Under the pieces are notes generated by a model. The model was not told the DNA's origin. It saw only the letters and a list, made by a program, of their open reading frames with translations, and made no database searches. From Flavobacteriales bacterium ALC-1 (GTDB lineage: Bacteria; Bacteroidota; Bacteroidia; Flavobacteriales; Flavobacteriaceae): a stretch of 64,000 nt of DNA. Below, in pieces: positions 8,933 through 17,366 of the stretch (positions are counted from its first letter, which is position 1; each line of letters opens with the position of its first letter). The stretch is from the NCBI GenBank assembly GCA_000171875.1, contig ABHI01000001.1, forward strand, positions 693,001-757,000, given 5' to 3'. The position numbers and the translations under genes were made by a program.

Positions 8933-9478
8933 CTAGACGTAATAAGGTGATATCATTAGATATACAACAACTCCTGTTATAGCAACATACAGCCATAATG
9001 GAAATGTAATTTTCGCTATTTTTTTATGACGCTCTATATTATTAGTAATTGCTCTTACATAAGTAATGAGAACAAAAGGTATTATAACAATTGACAATAT
9101 TATATGTGTAATTAAAATAAAATAGTAGATGTATTTTATATTGCCTTGACCACCAAATTTTGTAGAATCACTCGTCATGTGATAAGCAATATACATCAAT
9201 AAAAAAGCTACTGATAATAGTATAGCAAACTTCATTAAACGTTCATGTAATTTTCTGTTTTTGTTTTTTATAGCAACAACAGCAACTATTAACACCAATG
9301 CTGTAAGTCCATTTATAGATGCATAAATTGGTGGTAAAAAAGTTAAAGGTTCTACATCAAAACCTAAACTTCTTAAATTCACACCAAATAAAGCTGCTAC
9401 TGCCAACGGAATTATAATTGAAAGTGCAACAATCCACTTGTTATATTTCTTTTCTTTTTCTTTATCAATTGTATTCAT
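8933..9478 (-). CDS. DUF420 membrane protein, probable oxidase assembly factor
   Basis: A 181-residue integral membrane protein with about five helices. DUF420 proteins resemble the CtaM group needed for assembly or heme handling of heme-copper oxidases in Gram-positives. Histidines sit in or next to helices (HERLMKFAILL, YIAYHMTSD, LITHIILSIVIIPF, IERHKKI) and could contact heme or copper. It lies between the SCO gene and the CxxC mini-protein gene in the same direction, which supports a role in oxidase biogenesis. The biochemical function of Bacteroidota members is unproven. Confidence 0.85.
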   Translation of the reverse strand: MNTIDKEKEKKYNKWIVALSIIIPLAVAALFGVNLRSLGFDVEPLTFLPPIYASINGLTALVLIVAVVAIKNKNRKLHERLMKFAILLSVAFLLMYIAYHMTSDSTKFGGQGNIKYIYYFILITHIILSIVIIPFVLITYVRAITNNIERHKKIAKITFPLWLYVAITGVVVYLMISPYYV

Positions 9479-9528
9479 ATGGTAATCAATTAGATTTAGA
9501 TTCTTTGCTATGTTCAGAATAACAAAAT

Positions 9529-10284
9529 CTATTCTTTTAATAATTTAGCAATGTCTTCTTTTAAAATAGTAATTTCTTGCGGAATACCATCTTCATCCAC
9601 ACCAACAGCTTCTGATATTAAGCCGTTATAAAATATGAGAGGATTACCATAATCATCTTTTCTAGAGCGAATAAAACCTTCTTTATCTATTAGGGCAAAA
9701 TTACCCGAATGTTCAAAACCTCCCTCAACTGTAGTATCTTTAGCTGTATATAAATTAAAGCCTTCATTGGCTAATTTGTAAATGGCAGATTCATCTCCTG
9801 TCATTAAGTGCCAATTAGGATTAACTATACCATATTTTTGGGCATAGTTTTTTAAAACTTCTGGTGTATCAATATCTGGTGTTATAGAAAATGACGCAAC
9901 TCCAAAGTTTTCAAAATCCTTAAATTGGTTTTGTACTTCTACCAAATTTCGATTCATTATAGGGCAAATGGTTGGACATGTTGTAAAAAAGAACTCCACC
10001 ACATAGACTTTCCCTAAATAGTCTTTATTAGTAACTATTCGCCCCTCTTGATTTGTGAAGCTAAATTCAGGAACCTTTTTGGGTTTACCGTTTATCTCTA
10101 AATATGCTAAATCACTTTTATTTTTATTTTCTGAACTGTTAGTAGAAACATCTTCACTTCTGCTTTCGTCTCTAGTTATATCATCTTGATTTATGCGATC
10201 TATTATTTTAGGAATAAAAATAATACCGAAAACCAAAATAATAAATGCGATACCTACGTAAGAATAATTTGTTTTTTTACTCAT
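9529..10284 (-). CDS. SCO1/SenC copper chaperone for cytochrome oxidase
   Basis: SCO proteins bind copper in a thioredoxin fold and deliver it to, or reduce, the CuA site of oxidase subunit II. The sequence has an N-terminal anchor (about residues 9-25), a low-complexity Asp/Ser/Asn linker (35-56), and the copper site CPTICP at residues 103-108. The third copper ligand is probably His192 in GGFEHSGNF. All three ligands are present, so the protein should be functional. The predicted client, CoxB with its CuA motif, is encoded at 36523-37584. The start overlaps the preceding cysteine-free SCO-like gene by 8 bases. Confidence 0.93.
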   Translation of the reverse strand: MSKKTNYSYVGIAFIILVFGIIFIPKIIDRINQDDITRDESRSEDVSTNSSENKNKSDLAYLEINGKPKKVPEFSFTNQEGRIVTNKDYLGKVYVVEFFFTTCPTICPIMNRNLVEVQNQFKDFENFGVASFSITPDIDTPEVLKNYAQKYGIVNPNWHLMTGDESAIYKLANEGFNLYTAKDTTVEGGFEHSGNFALIDKEGFIRSRKDDYGNPLIFYNGLISEAVGVDEDGIPQEITILKEDIAKLLKE

Positions 10285-10996
10285 TGGTCTGTTTTAAATC
10301 TTTTTCTCTTCTGGTGTTAGAATCTTTAAATTCACCTTTTCGTTTTTGACGATATTCTGTAAAAAGAATTCGCATATCATCGCTCATCATGTTTTTTATT
10401 TCTGCAACTTCAATAGTATTATATGAGTAGACTCTAAACTCAGGTTTATTGGCTTCAACCTCCTTTTCATCTCTACCATCAATTCGTCCACGTTGGCTTA
10501 AATCTTTATCTATGATAAATACATTTTCTGTTGACAAATCTTCTTTTAGACTTCCGTGAGATTTCAAACTGTTATAAAGCATTTTTATTTCTCCTTCGGT
10601 ACCAAACGCATAATGCCAAAACTTTAAATCTTCGTAGGTATTAACTTCTTTTTTAAGTTCTTTCACTTCATTTTCAGTTCCCTCAGGGACAACAATTACT
10701 ATCTGAAATTTCTTAAACCCTTTAAACTTATCATATACCAATTCTTTTAAGTTTAAAGCGGCGATAGATTTCTGCAATGGACTATTACCTAAGAAACCTA
10801 AAACTGTAATATGATCTTTTAAAACAATAGTGTCTGTTCTATCAGTATAAAAACCTTCAATATCGAAGACGGATTCATTTACGATATTTAAAGGCTCGTA
10901 ATTATGAGTTGCAGGATATAACATTAGTAAAAAAGCAACGGGTAAAAAGAATAAAATGCCTAGAACTATATAACGCTTTGTATTACTTGTTTTCAT
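10277..10996 (-). CDS. Membrane-anchored SCO/thioredoxin-like protein without cysteines
   Basis: An inner membrane anchor (about residues 8-28 of MKTSNTKRYIVLGILFFLPV) precedes a periplasmic domain with a thioredoxin-like order of strands (ITVLGFLGN, FQIVIVVPEG, NVFIIDKDL) and a charged C-terminal tail. There is no cysteine anywhere, so neither the SCO copper site nor a redox pair can exist. I chose ATG 10996 over an upstream TTG at 11020, which would add eight polar residues before the anchor. The 8-base overlap with the true SCO gene suggests the two are made together. A scaffold or partner role for SCO is inference; no characterised family is recognised. Confidence 0.7.
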   Translation of the reverse strand: MKTSNTKRYIVLGILFFLPVAFLLMLYPATHNYEPLNIVNESVFDIEGFYTDRTDTIVLKDHITVLGFLGNSPLQKSIAALNLKELVYDKFKGFKKFQIVIVVPEGTENEVKELKKEVNTYEDLKFWHYAFGTEGEIKMLYNSLKSHGSLKEDLSTENVFIIDKDLSQRGRIDGRDEKEVEANKPEFRVYSYNTIEVAEIKNMMSDDMRILFTEYRQKRKGEFKDSNTRREKDLKQTNE

Positions 10997-11094
10997 GTGT
11001 TTATATTCATTGTTTTTCAATGGTCACATGGAACATCCTTGTAAATATTTCCTAAAAATACCAAGTTTCTAGTTATGGATGTTTCATAATGCAA

Positions 11095-11128
11095 AAATAA
11101 AAAAGGTGGTTTAAAAAAACCACCTTTT
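11095..11128 (-). terminator. Intrinsic terminator after the subunit III/IV genes
   Basis: A 12-bp perfect stem, AAAAGGTGGTTT (11101-11112) with AAACCACCTTTT (11117-11128), has a 4-base loop. On the - strand it is followed by a T-rich run. It lies 27 bases beyond the stop of the subunit IV gene, so it separates the heme O synthase/subunit III/IV genes from the SCO-like genes. A possible -7 box TATTTTTG (11099-11092, - strand) for the SCO-like gene overlaps its edge. Confidence 0.85.
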
Positions 11129-11155
11129 GATATCATTTAACTCAATGTTTTGAGT

Positions 11156-11551
11156 TTAAAAATCTCTTTTTATTAGCGGATCATTGGTAAAGTATATATC
11201 ATAAACATATCCACCTTCTTGTAATAAGATAAACATTAAATAACAAATAAGAAAAACGGTTGTCCATACAACCATACGTCTTAGTGCTTTCGTCTCATCT
11301 CTCATGTGCATAAAATCCCAAGTAATATAATAAGCTTTTACTATGGTAAGAATGATGAAGATCCAATTTAATACTTTTAATCCTAAAAAAGAAGCTACAA
11401 AGAAATCAGGTAATTCGGCTTTGTAAATACCTAAACCAACTTCTATAGCAGTTATCAAAGTTAAAAATGCTAAAACTCCCCAAATTTTTTGTGTGTTAGA
11501 CTTAAATTTCCAAAGCCCTCTAAATATTTCTAATTTATGTTCGTGTGCCAT
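11156..11551 (-). CDS. Cytochrome c oxidase subunit IV family protein
   Basis: A small 131-residue subunit of the bacterial COX4 family (COX4_pro type) with three predicted membrane helices: about 31-48, 54-74 and 92-112. The WDFMHMRDETKALRRM segment between helices two and three is typical of this family in Bacteroidota. It stabilises the oxidase core rather than binding cofactors. It lies 20 bases downstream of the long subunit III gene and ends at a strong terminator. Subunits I and II are encoded separately at 34.7-37.6 kb. Confidence 0.85.
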   Translation of the reverse strand: MAHEHKLEIFRGLWKFKSNTQKIWGVLAFLTLITAIEVGLGIYKAELPDFFVASFLGLKVLNWIFIILTIVKAYYITWDFMHMRDETKALRRMVVWTTVFLICYLMFILLQEGGYVYDIYFTNDPLIKRDF

Positions 11552-11571
11552 AACTTAATCTTATATTTCTT

Positions 11572-12573
11572 TTAAACTAGGTAGAAGAATGTAAATACAA
11601 ATACCCATACTAAATCGACAAAGTGCCAATATAAACCAACTTTTTCTACCATTTCGTAGCTTCCTCTTCGCTCATAAGTTCCAAGAATAACATTAAAGAA
11701 AATGATAATATTAATTACTACACCAGAGAATACGTGGAATCCATGGAATCCCGTAATAAAGAAGAAAAAATCTGCAAATAACGATGTTCCATATTCATTA
11801 ACATGCAGGTTAGCGCCTTTAACAACTAGCTTACCATTGTCTTTTATTTGTTGTAATGATTCTGCTCTAGACAATACTGTTTTTTCACCTTCTTCATTTA
11901 TGATTTGAGTTCTTACTCTGATATTATCATTAGCAGCTAAACCAGTATAAATTTCATTAACCGAATAAGGAGGTAAAGAACCTTCCGTTACAAACCAAAG
12001 ACCATTTTTACGTTCGTGTTGCGCTCTATCACCTTTTTGAGCTACAGCAAAATCATCTATAGATATACGTTTAAACTTTTCTTCACCATCTACAGTAACA
12101 TACTCACCAAACTGAAGAATATTACCCCCTTTCGTTTGTACAGCACCATAATCTCCTTGAATAAAAGTTGCCCATTCCCAAGCCTGTGAACCTACGAAAA
12201 TTGCACCACCAATAATAGTTAAGAACATGTAGAATGTCACTTTTGCTTTATTCATATGATGACCTGCATCAACGGCTAATACCATTGTTACAGATGACAT
12301 AATAAGAATAAATGTCATAAATGCTACATAAATCATTGGTAGCTCTTGACCATGTAAAAACGGTACGTGCGTAAACACCTCATCGGCAATTGGCCATTCT
12401 TTTATAAACTTGAATCTTGAAAAACCATAAGCTGCCAAGAAGCCTGAAAATGTTAATGCATCAGATACAATGAAGAACCACATCATCATCTTTCCGTAAC
12501 TTGCATTAAGAGGTTTATTGCCTCCTCCCCAAGTTTTTCCTTCTGTACCAGTACTTTCTACTGTAGAATCCAT
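11572..12573 (-). CDS. Cytochrome c oxidase subunit III with a long periplasmic insert
   Basis: A heme-copper oxidase subunit III of 333 residues. The conserved core is clear: MMMWFFIVSDALTFSGFLAAYG near residues 30-50, SQAWEWATFI near 129-138, FFFFITGFHGFHVFSG near 269-284, and YWHFVDLVWVFVFTFFY at the C-terminus. Between the helix ending in WEWATFI and the FHGFHVF helix lies an insert of about 115 mostly polar residues (roughly 141-256) in place of a short loop. It would face one side of the membrane as an extra domain. It follows the shorter subunit III-type gene on the same strand by 36 bases. The family call is firm; the role of the insert is unknown. Confidence 0.93.
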   Translation of the reverse strand: MDSTVESTGTEGKTWGGGNKPLNASYGKMMMWFFIVSDALTFSGFLAAYGFSRFKFIKEWPIADEVFTHVPFLHGQELPMIYVAFMTFILIMSSVTMVLAVDAGHHMNKAKVTFYMFLTIIGGAIFVGSQAWEWATFIQGDYGAVQTKGGNILQFGEYVTVDGEEKFKRISIDDFAVAQKGDRAQHERKNGLWFVTEGSLPPYSVNEIYTGLAANDNIRVRTQIINEEGEKTVLSRAESLQQIKDNGKLVVKGANLHVNEYGTSLFADFFFFITGFHGFHVFSGVVINIIIFFNVILGTYERRGSYEMVEKVGLYWHFVDLVWVFVFTFFYLV

Positions 12574-12609
12574 AGAATTTATTTAAATTTTAAGATTGGA
12601 CAAAAATAA

Positions 12610-13200
12610 TCAAATTATATATCTAAAAAAATATAAAAACAAAAAGAGCACAAGCCAAAGTACATCTACAAAATGCCAGAAATTAGCTGCGAGTTCAAAA
12701 CCCAACATATTGTTGGAGTTATACTTTTGTTTAAAATGATTATAAATTACAACAACTATACATATTAACCCAGCAATAACGTGAGCTATGTGGACAATTG
12801 CTATTAAATATATAAATGATATAGTAACATTACTGGTTGGTCCTGTAAAATTATAACCTGCTTCAATAATTTGACCAAAGCCTGCAAACTGATTGTAAAT
12901 AAATGCAATACCTAGCACCAAAGTAACTATTAACCAAATGGTAACCATTTGCCTGTTATCTTGCTTAAGTGCTCGCTTTGCCAATATAAATGTTAAACTA
13001 CTCACTAAAATTAGAACTACACTTATTAAGAAAGCATCTGGTAACTGAAAATCATTTAACCAATCCTCACGTTTTCTACTTACTATAAAAGCACTAATTA
13101 AACCAGCAAAAGACATTAGTAGTGAACCGATACCAAACCATAGCATCATCTTTTTAGACCGCGCTCTTTTCTCTTCTTGTGTTCCTTCTGTTAAATCCAT
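12610..13200 (-). CDS. Second subunit III-type oxidase protein (196 aa)
   Basis: A five-helix heme-copper oxidase subunit III homologue without the large insert. Landmarks are KKMMLWFGIGSLLMSFAG at the start, IVHIAHVIAGLICIVVVI in the middle and LAANFWHFVDVLWLVLFLFLYF at the end. Tandem subunit III-type genes beside ctaB are a known arrangement in Flavobacteriia; both proteins may belong to one enzyme. It follows the heme O synthase stop directly (the start at 13200 abuts it), so the two are probably co-translated. Confidence 0.9.
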   Translation of the reverse strand: MDLTEGTQEEKRARSKKMMLWFGIGSLLMSFAGLISAFIVSRKREDWLNDFQLPDAFLISVVLILVSSLTFILAKRALKQDNRQMVTIWLIVTLVLGIAFIYNQFAGFGQIIEAGYNFTGPTSNVTISFIYLIAIVHIAHVIAGLICIVVVIYNHFKQKYNSNNMLGFELAANFWHFVDVLWLVLFLFLYFFRYII

Positions 13201-14094
13201 TTATCTTAAAAATTTATCTGCAACATATATAATCTGCAACATTGTAATATAAAATACACTAGACAACATTAATTGCTTAGCCACTTTCACAGTACGTTCT
13301 TTAAATAATTTAAAGGCATAAAATAGCATCACCATTCCTAGTATAAACACCAAAATAGAACCAACTATAGAGAGTTTTAAATCACCTGTAAATCCAAATA
13401 CAGGAATTATAGACGCTATAATTGTCCATACACTATACATAATAATCTGTACTGCTGTACCTTTATCTGGTTTACCAGTCGGTAACATAAAGAAGCCTCC
13501 TTTTTTATAGTCTTCAAATAAAAACCAACCAATAGACCAAAAATGTGGAAACTGCCAAAAAAACTGAATCGCAAATAAGGTTCCTGGTTCTATTCCAAAA
13601 TCATTTCGCGCAGCCACCCAACCTAACATAAAAGGAATTGCTCCAGGTAATGCCCCAACAAAAACAGCTAGTGATGTTTTAGTTTTTAGTGGCGTATAAA
13701 CACTTGTATATAAAAATATGGAAATAGCACCATACATTGCAGTCTTAGGGTTAATAACGTATAATGTTATTACTCCTAAAATCGTAAATGTCGTCGCTAT
13801 AACAAATGCTGTATTTACAGTCATTCGGCCTGCCGGTATGGGTCTATTTTTAGTCCGATCCATTAATGCATCTAAATCGCGCTCTATAATTTGATTATAA
13901 GCATTTGAAGCACCAACCATAAAATAGCCACCAATAACCAATAATAGAAGTGTTGTAAAGTTGATAGTTTCTGCACCTAGAAGATAGCCAGCAATAGATG
14001 AAAACACAACGCTTATGGATAAACCCATTTTGGTAATTTCCTTAAAATCTGTTATCACAGAAGCTGTTGATACCGAAGATTTTGTACTGCTCAA
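13201..14094 (-). CDS. ctaB: Heme O synthase (protoheme IX farnesyltransferase)
   Basis: An inner membrane UbiA-family prenyltransferase that adds farnesyl to heme b to make heme o, the precursor of heme a for aa3-type oxidases. The Asp-rich site is intact in NAYNQIIERDLDALMDRTKN, and the second loop reads DYKKGGFFMLP. About nine helices are expected. I place the start at a TTG codon (14094, reading MSSTKSSVSTAS) because the likely promoter -7 box (TATCTTTG, 14135-14128) overlaps the other upstream TTG at 14130, which therefore could not be in the mRNA. This gives 297 residues. It is the first gene of the subunit III/IV set. Confidence 0.92.
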   Translation of the reverse strand: MSSTKSSVSTASVITDFKEITKMGLSISVVFSSIAGYLLGAETINFTTLLLLVIGGYFMVGASNAYNQIIERDLDALMDRTKNRPIPAGRMTVNTAFVIATTFTILGVITLYVINPKTAMYGAISIFLYTSVYTPLKTKTSLAVFVGALPGAIPFMLGWVAARNDFGIEPGTLFAIQFFWQFPHFWSIGWFLFEDYKKGGFFMLPTGKPDKGTAVQIIMYSVWTIIASIIPVFGFTGDLKLSIVGSILVFILGMVMLFYAFKLFKERTVKVAKQLMLSSVFYITMLQIIYVADKFLR

Positions 14095-14127
14095 AAGTGT
14101 TCTTTTTAGTTCTATTCTTTGCGAGTG

Positions 14128-14159
14128 CAAAGATAGTTTGAAATTTAATTATGAGCAAC
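14128..14159 (-). promoter_or_regulatory. Bacteroidota-type promoter for ctaB and oxidase subunit genes
   Basis: On the - strand, a -7 box TATCTTTG (14135-14128) matches TAnnTTTG and is preceded, after 20 bases, by GTTG (14159-14156) in the -33 position. The expected transcription start near 14121 lies about 27 bases before the TTG start at 14094. Confidence 0.6.
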
Positions 14160-14243
14160 GTAAAACTCTAGTTTTAATTATTCCCTATTTACTAATGTAA
14201 GTTTATGTATTTTTATAAGACTTAAAGCACTTAATAATACATT

Positions 14244-15134
14244 ATGAAAACGCTAAAACACCTCTCAATTCTTTTAATTTTTATCACAGCAACCGTAAAT
14301 GCACAAGGTCGTTTTGACAATGTTGAAATTAAAACCACTAAACTATCTGAGCATACTTATATGCTTGAAGGAGCTGGTGGAAACATTGGTGTTTCCGTTG
14401 GAGAGGATGGAGTCTTTGTGATTGATGACCAGTTTGCTCCCCTTTCTAAAAAAATCCTAACAGCTATAAAAGAGTTAAGCGATATGCCTTTAAAGTTTTT
14501 AGTAAATACACATTATCATGGCGATCATACAGGTGGAAATGAAAATATGACTGAAGCTGGTGCTACTATAATTGCTCACGATAATGTAAAGAAACGTTTA
14601 GAAGCTAAACAACGTGATGGCAGTTTTAAACCTAAAGAGGCTTTGCCTGTTATTACTTTTAATGATAAACTTAATATCACTATCAATGATGAAAGTGTTG
14701 CCGTGTTTCATGTAGAACATGCACATACTGATGGTGATGCTATATTATACTTTACAGAAAGTAATGTTTTACATACTGGCGACACTTATTTTAATGGTCG
14801 TTATCCATATATAGATTTAAATTCGGGAGGAAGTGTCAACGGTTATATAGAAGCAGCAAAACGTGGTTTAATGGTTATTGATGATGAGACAAAAATTATT
14901 CCAGGTCATGGAAAGGTATCTAATAAAGAAGAATACAAAGGCTTTTTAACAATGCTTGAAGCCTTGAGAACTAATATTCAAAAAGCCATTGGCGATGGTA
15001 AAACTGAAGATGAAGTAAAGGCAGACTCAAGTCTAACAAAAACCTATGATGATTTAGGTTATGGCTCTGGTTTTATAAATAGTGAGCGGATTAGATTGAC
15101 GTTTTACAAGAGTTTGAAGGCAACTAAATCCTAA
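14244..15134 (+). CDS. Secreted MBL-fold metallohydrolase
   Basis: A periplasmic or secreted metallo-beta-lactamase-fold hydrolase of 296 residues. It has a signal peptide (about 1-20, ending TATVNA) and a dinuclear zinc site: HYHGDH (His90, His92, Asp94, His95), a further His in VEHAHTDGDAI, Asp in HTGDTYFNG, and His in IPGHGKVS. All ligands are present. The substrate cannot be deduced, and the superfamily covers thiolesters, lactones, lactams and phosphodiesters. The start at 14244 gives a clean signal peptide. It stands alone, divergent from ctaB, and its 3' end overlaps that of convergent remB by 4 bases. Confidence 0.88.
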   Translation: MKTLKHLSILLIFITATVNAQGRFDNVEIKTTKLSEHTYMLEGAGGNIGVSVGEDGVFVIDDQFAPLSKKILTAIKELSDMPLKFLVNTHYHGDHTGGNENMTEAGATIIAHDNVKKRLEAKQRDGSFKPKEALPVITFNDKLNITINDESVAVFHVEHAHTDGDAILYFTESNVLHTGDTYFNGRYPYIDLNSGGSVNGYIEAAKRGLMVIDDETKIIPGHGKVSNKEEYKGFLTMLEALRTNIQKAIGDGKTEDEVKADSSLTKTYDDLGYGSGFINSERIRLTFYKSLKATKS

Positions 15135-17242
15135 AAATCATTATACCAATTAAACAGGTCTGTTCTAACACCAATGCTAAACCATAGTGTATTAGATCTC
15201 ATGGTTGAAGGTGTTATCGCTTCAGGGTTAAAATCTCTATAAATAATATTTGTAAACACTTTTAAATTAGTGGCTGGATTTAGCAAATAACCAGCTTGCA
15301 ATTCAGTCATAAAACTACTGGTTTTATTTCCTTGACCTATTTTGATCCCTGTATCAGCAACTCTAAAATCCTCGTCTCCATATATATTACCGCCATAGTT
15401 ATTACTATCTTCATCTGTATTGAAGTCAAAACCCCGTTGACCAATTATAAATTTAGCATCTGTAAACCAACGCTTGTAATTATAGCGACCAATTAATACC
15501 AGTTCTCTAAAATTTGCTCCCCAAAGATGCGCCATTGGCTGATTGTTATGCGCATAATTTAATACGATTGTATTGTGGGCGTATGTATAAGGTCTCACTT
15601 GATTATATTCGGCTTGTAGCAATAAGTTATCTAAATTAAATGCATTAAAATATTTAGCCCCTAATTGAAAGCCTAATTTGTTTTTCCAACTTTTTTCTCC
15701 TCCAGTAATATCACTAACAGAAAACTCATCTATTAAAAATTGACCATATAGATTCACCTTATTATTCCACTTATACTTTCCTGACAAACCTAAAATAGCA
15801 TTTCCGTTGCCTTGACCTGTTTGAAACTCAATAGCTCTAAAAAATATGATTGGATTTAAGTAGTTAAGATCAAAACCTCTATCATTAGAGTTTTGCCACA
15901 TTACAGACTCAAATAAACCTAAGTTAAAACGTTTAGACACATTCCAACTGAGATAGTGATTCGCCATGTATTTTGTTCTAAATGTTTTATCCTCTATAAC
16001 TTCTTCTCTAACATCTCTTAAAGACATCCAAGTGCTCGTATATTTTATTTTCCAAAACTCTATATTGGTTTTAAAAAATGGATAAGGACTTGCTACATCA
16101 CTTTGTAATAAAGAACGATATCCATCACCTATAAAGTTTTTACCATGACCAAACTGAATGTTGAAAAATTTTGAAGGTGTATATGACAGATAAGCTTCAG
16201 CAACTGGATAATCATACGAATTGTCTTTAAATCGTTTAGCAATACCACGGCCTGGAATTAAAGCAGGATCTGGCCCAGATGCCCTTATACTTTCTGCATG
16301 TTGATTAAAGTAATCCGCAAATCGTCCTTGACTTTCGTAAATTGAAGTTGATAAGTTAAAATGTTTTCCTAAACCAGCTTGAATAAAAACACCTCTTGTG
16401 TTATTCCATGTAGAACTAAATTCTGCCTCTCCATCTTTACCTACTTGTAAATCTAAAATAGGATCTACGGTAAACCAATAATCTTTGCCTTGTACACTTA
16501 CCAAATGCTCATTGTATAACTTTCTACCCAGCCAAGAATCCGTATCCTTTGCTAAGCTCTCCTTTTCTGCTTTTATATCGTAATATTTTGCAACATCACT
16601 ATACACAAATGGTTTTGCTGCGGTATGACTATTAGTCCCAATGGCATTCATTTCATCATCAAAACGTGCATAATACGAATGGGAAAAAGGAATATTCAAT
16701 TCGCTACTATACTCTAATTTTTCATAAGGTCTTAACGCGTCGTCAACCAAATCATATTCATTAGATAATGTAGCATTGAGATTCTCCTTACTATTTCTAT
16801 CTAGTGCTACTTCTACAACTTCATCTGATTTTCTAACTGGTTCTGTTAATGGTATCGCTATACTGATACTGTATTGCACAAATGTTGGGTTTCCGTTATA
16901 AGTAGCAGGTTTAATTTTTGGTAATAATCCAAAGACACGTTTACTTTCTTCTTTTAATTCATCGTAAATAGCATCTGTATAGATGACCTTAAACTCACCA
17001 TTTTTATTGACTTCAAATAAAATTTGAACATCACCTTTATAAGACTCATCAGTAACTATTTTTGGTACATTAAAATTTTTATAGATGAACGTATTTAAGG
17101 TATAATTGAAACACGATTTTAATTCGTCAACTGCTTCTGATTCGCATTCATTAAACACAGGTGGTTTTTCATAAGTAATAGGTGTTTGAGCAAAACCTAA
17201 TAGCGACATTGAGAGAATAGCAAAAAGCAAAATACGCTTCAT
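15131..17242 (-). CDS. remB: Gliding motility protein RemB, outer membrane barrel with TonB-like N-terminal domain
   Basis: RemB is required for normal gliding on surfaces in Flavobacterium johnsoniae, where it lies a few genes from sprA, as here. The start at 17242 gives a signal peptide (MKRILLFAILSMSLLGFAQ). Residues of about 30-140 form a TonB C-terminal-like domain: a cysteine pair in FNECESE...LKSCFN, the strand FEVNKNGEFKVIY, and KIKPATYNGNP. The rest (about 200-703) is rich in aromatic residues with alternating beta strands and resembles a Wzi/capsule-assembly outer membrane barrel (SWLGRKLYNEHLV, FNIQFGHGKNFIGDGYRS). Two genes for TonB proteins with the same domain lie directly upstream. 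The name rests on domain layout and on synteny with sprA. Confidence 0.8.
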   Translation of the reverse strand: MKRILLFAILSMSLLGFAQTPITYEKPPVFNECESEAVDELKSCFNYTLNTFIYKNFNVPKIVTDESYKGDVQILFEVNKNGEFKVIYTDAIYDELKEESKRVFGLLPKIKPATYNGNPTFVQYSISIAIPLTEPVRKSDEVVEVALDRNSKENLNATLSNEYDLVDDALRPYEKLEYSSELNIPFSHSYYARFDDEMNAIGTNSHTAAKPFVYSDVAKYYDIKAEKESLAKDTDSWLGRKLYNEHLVSVQGKDYWFTVDPILDLQVGKDGEAEFSSTWNNTRGVFIQAGLGKHFNLSTSIYESQGRFADYFNQHAESIRASGPDPALIPGRGIAKRFKDNSYDYPVAEAYLSYTPSKFFNIQFGHGKNFIGDGYRSLLQSDVASPYPFFKTNIEFWKIKYTSTWMSLRDVREEVIEDKTFRTKYMANHYLSWNVSKRFNLGLFESVMWQNSNDRGFDLNYLNPIIFFRAIEFQTGQGNGNAILGLSGKYKWNNKVNLYGQFLIDEFSVSDITGGEKSWKNKLGFQLGAKYFNAFNLDNLLLQAEYNQVRPYTYAHNTIVLNYAHNNQPMAHLWGANFRELVLIGRYNYKRWFTDAKFIIGQRGFDFNTDEDSNNYGGNIYGDEDFRVADTGIKIGQGNKTSSFMTELQAGYLLNPATNLKVFTNIIYRDFNPEAITPSTMRSNTLWFSIGVRTDLFNWYNDF

Positions 17243-17313
17243 AGAAGAAAATGGATTTTTAACGAGTGAAAGATACTTATTTTTTAGAAACCCTAAGCCC
17301 AAATTTCTGCATT

Positions 17314-17341
17314 AAAAAAACCGTTATTGGGATAATAACGG
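17314..17341 (-). terminator. Intrinsic terminator after the upstream tonB gene
   Basis: An 8-bp perfect stem CCGTTATT/AATAACGG with a 5-base loop (17321-17341) is followed on the - strand by seven T (17320-17314). It lies 25 bases beyond the stop of the TonB gene at 17367 and ahead of remB, so remB should have its own start signal or receive only read-through. Confidence 0.85.
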
Positions 17342-17366
17342 CTTATATTTTCTTGAAGATTATTAA

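Noticed and set aside
12610..13200. Short subunit III-type gene as part of a separate quinol oxidase
   Set aside because: No second subunit I or II is present, and tandem subunit III genes beside ctaB are usual in this group.
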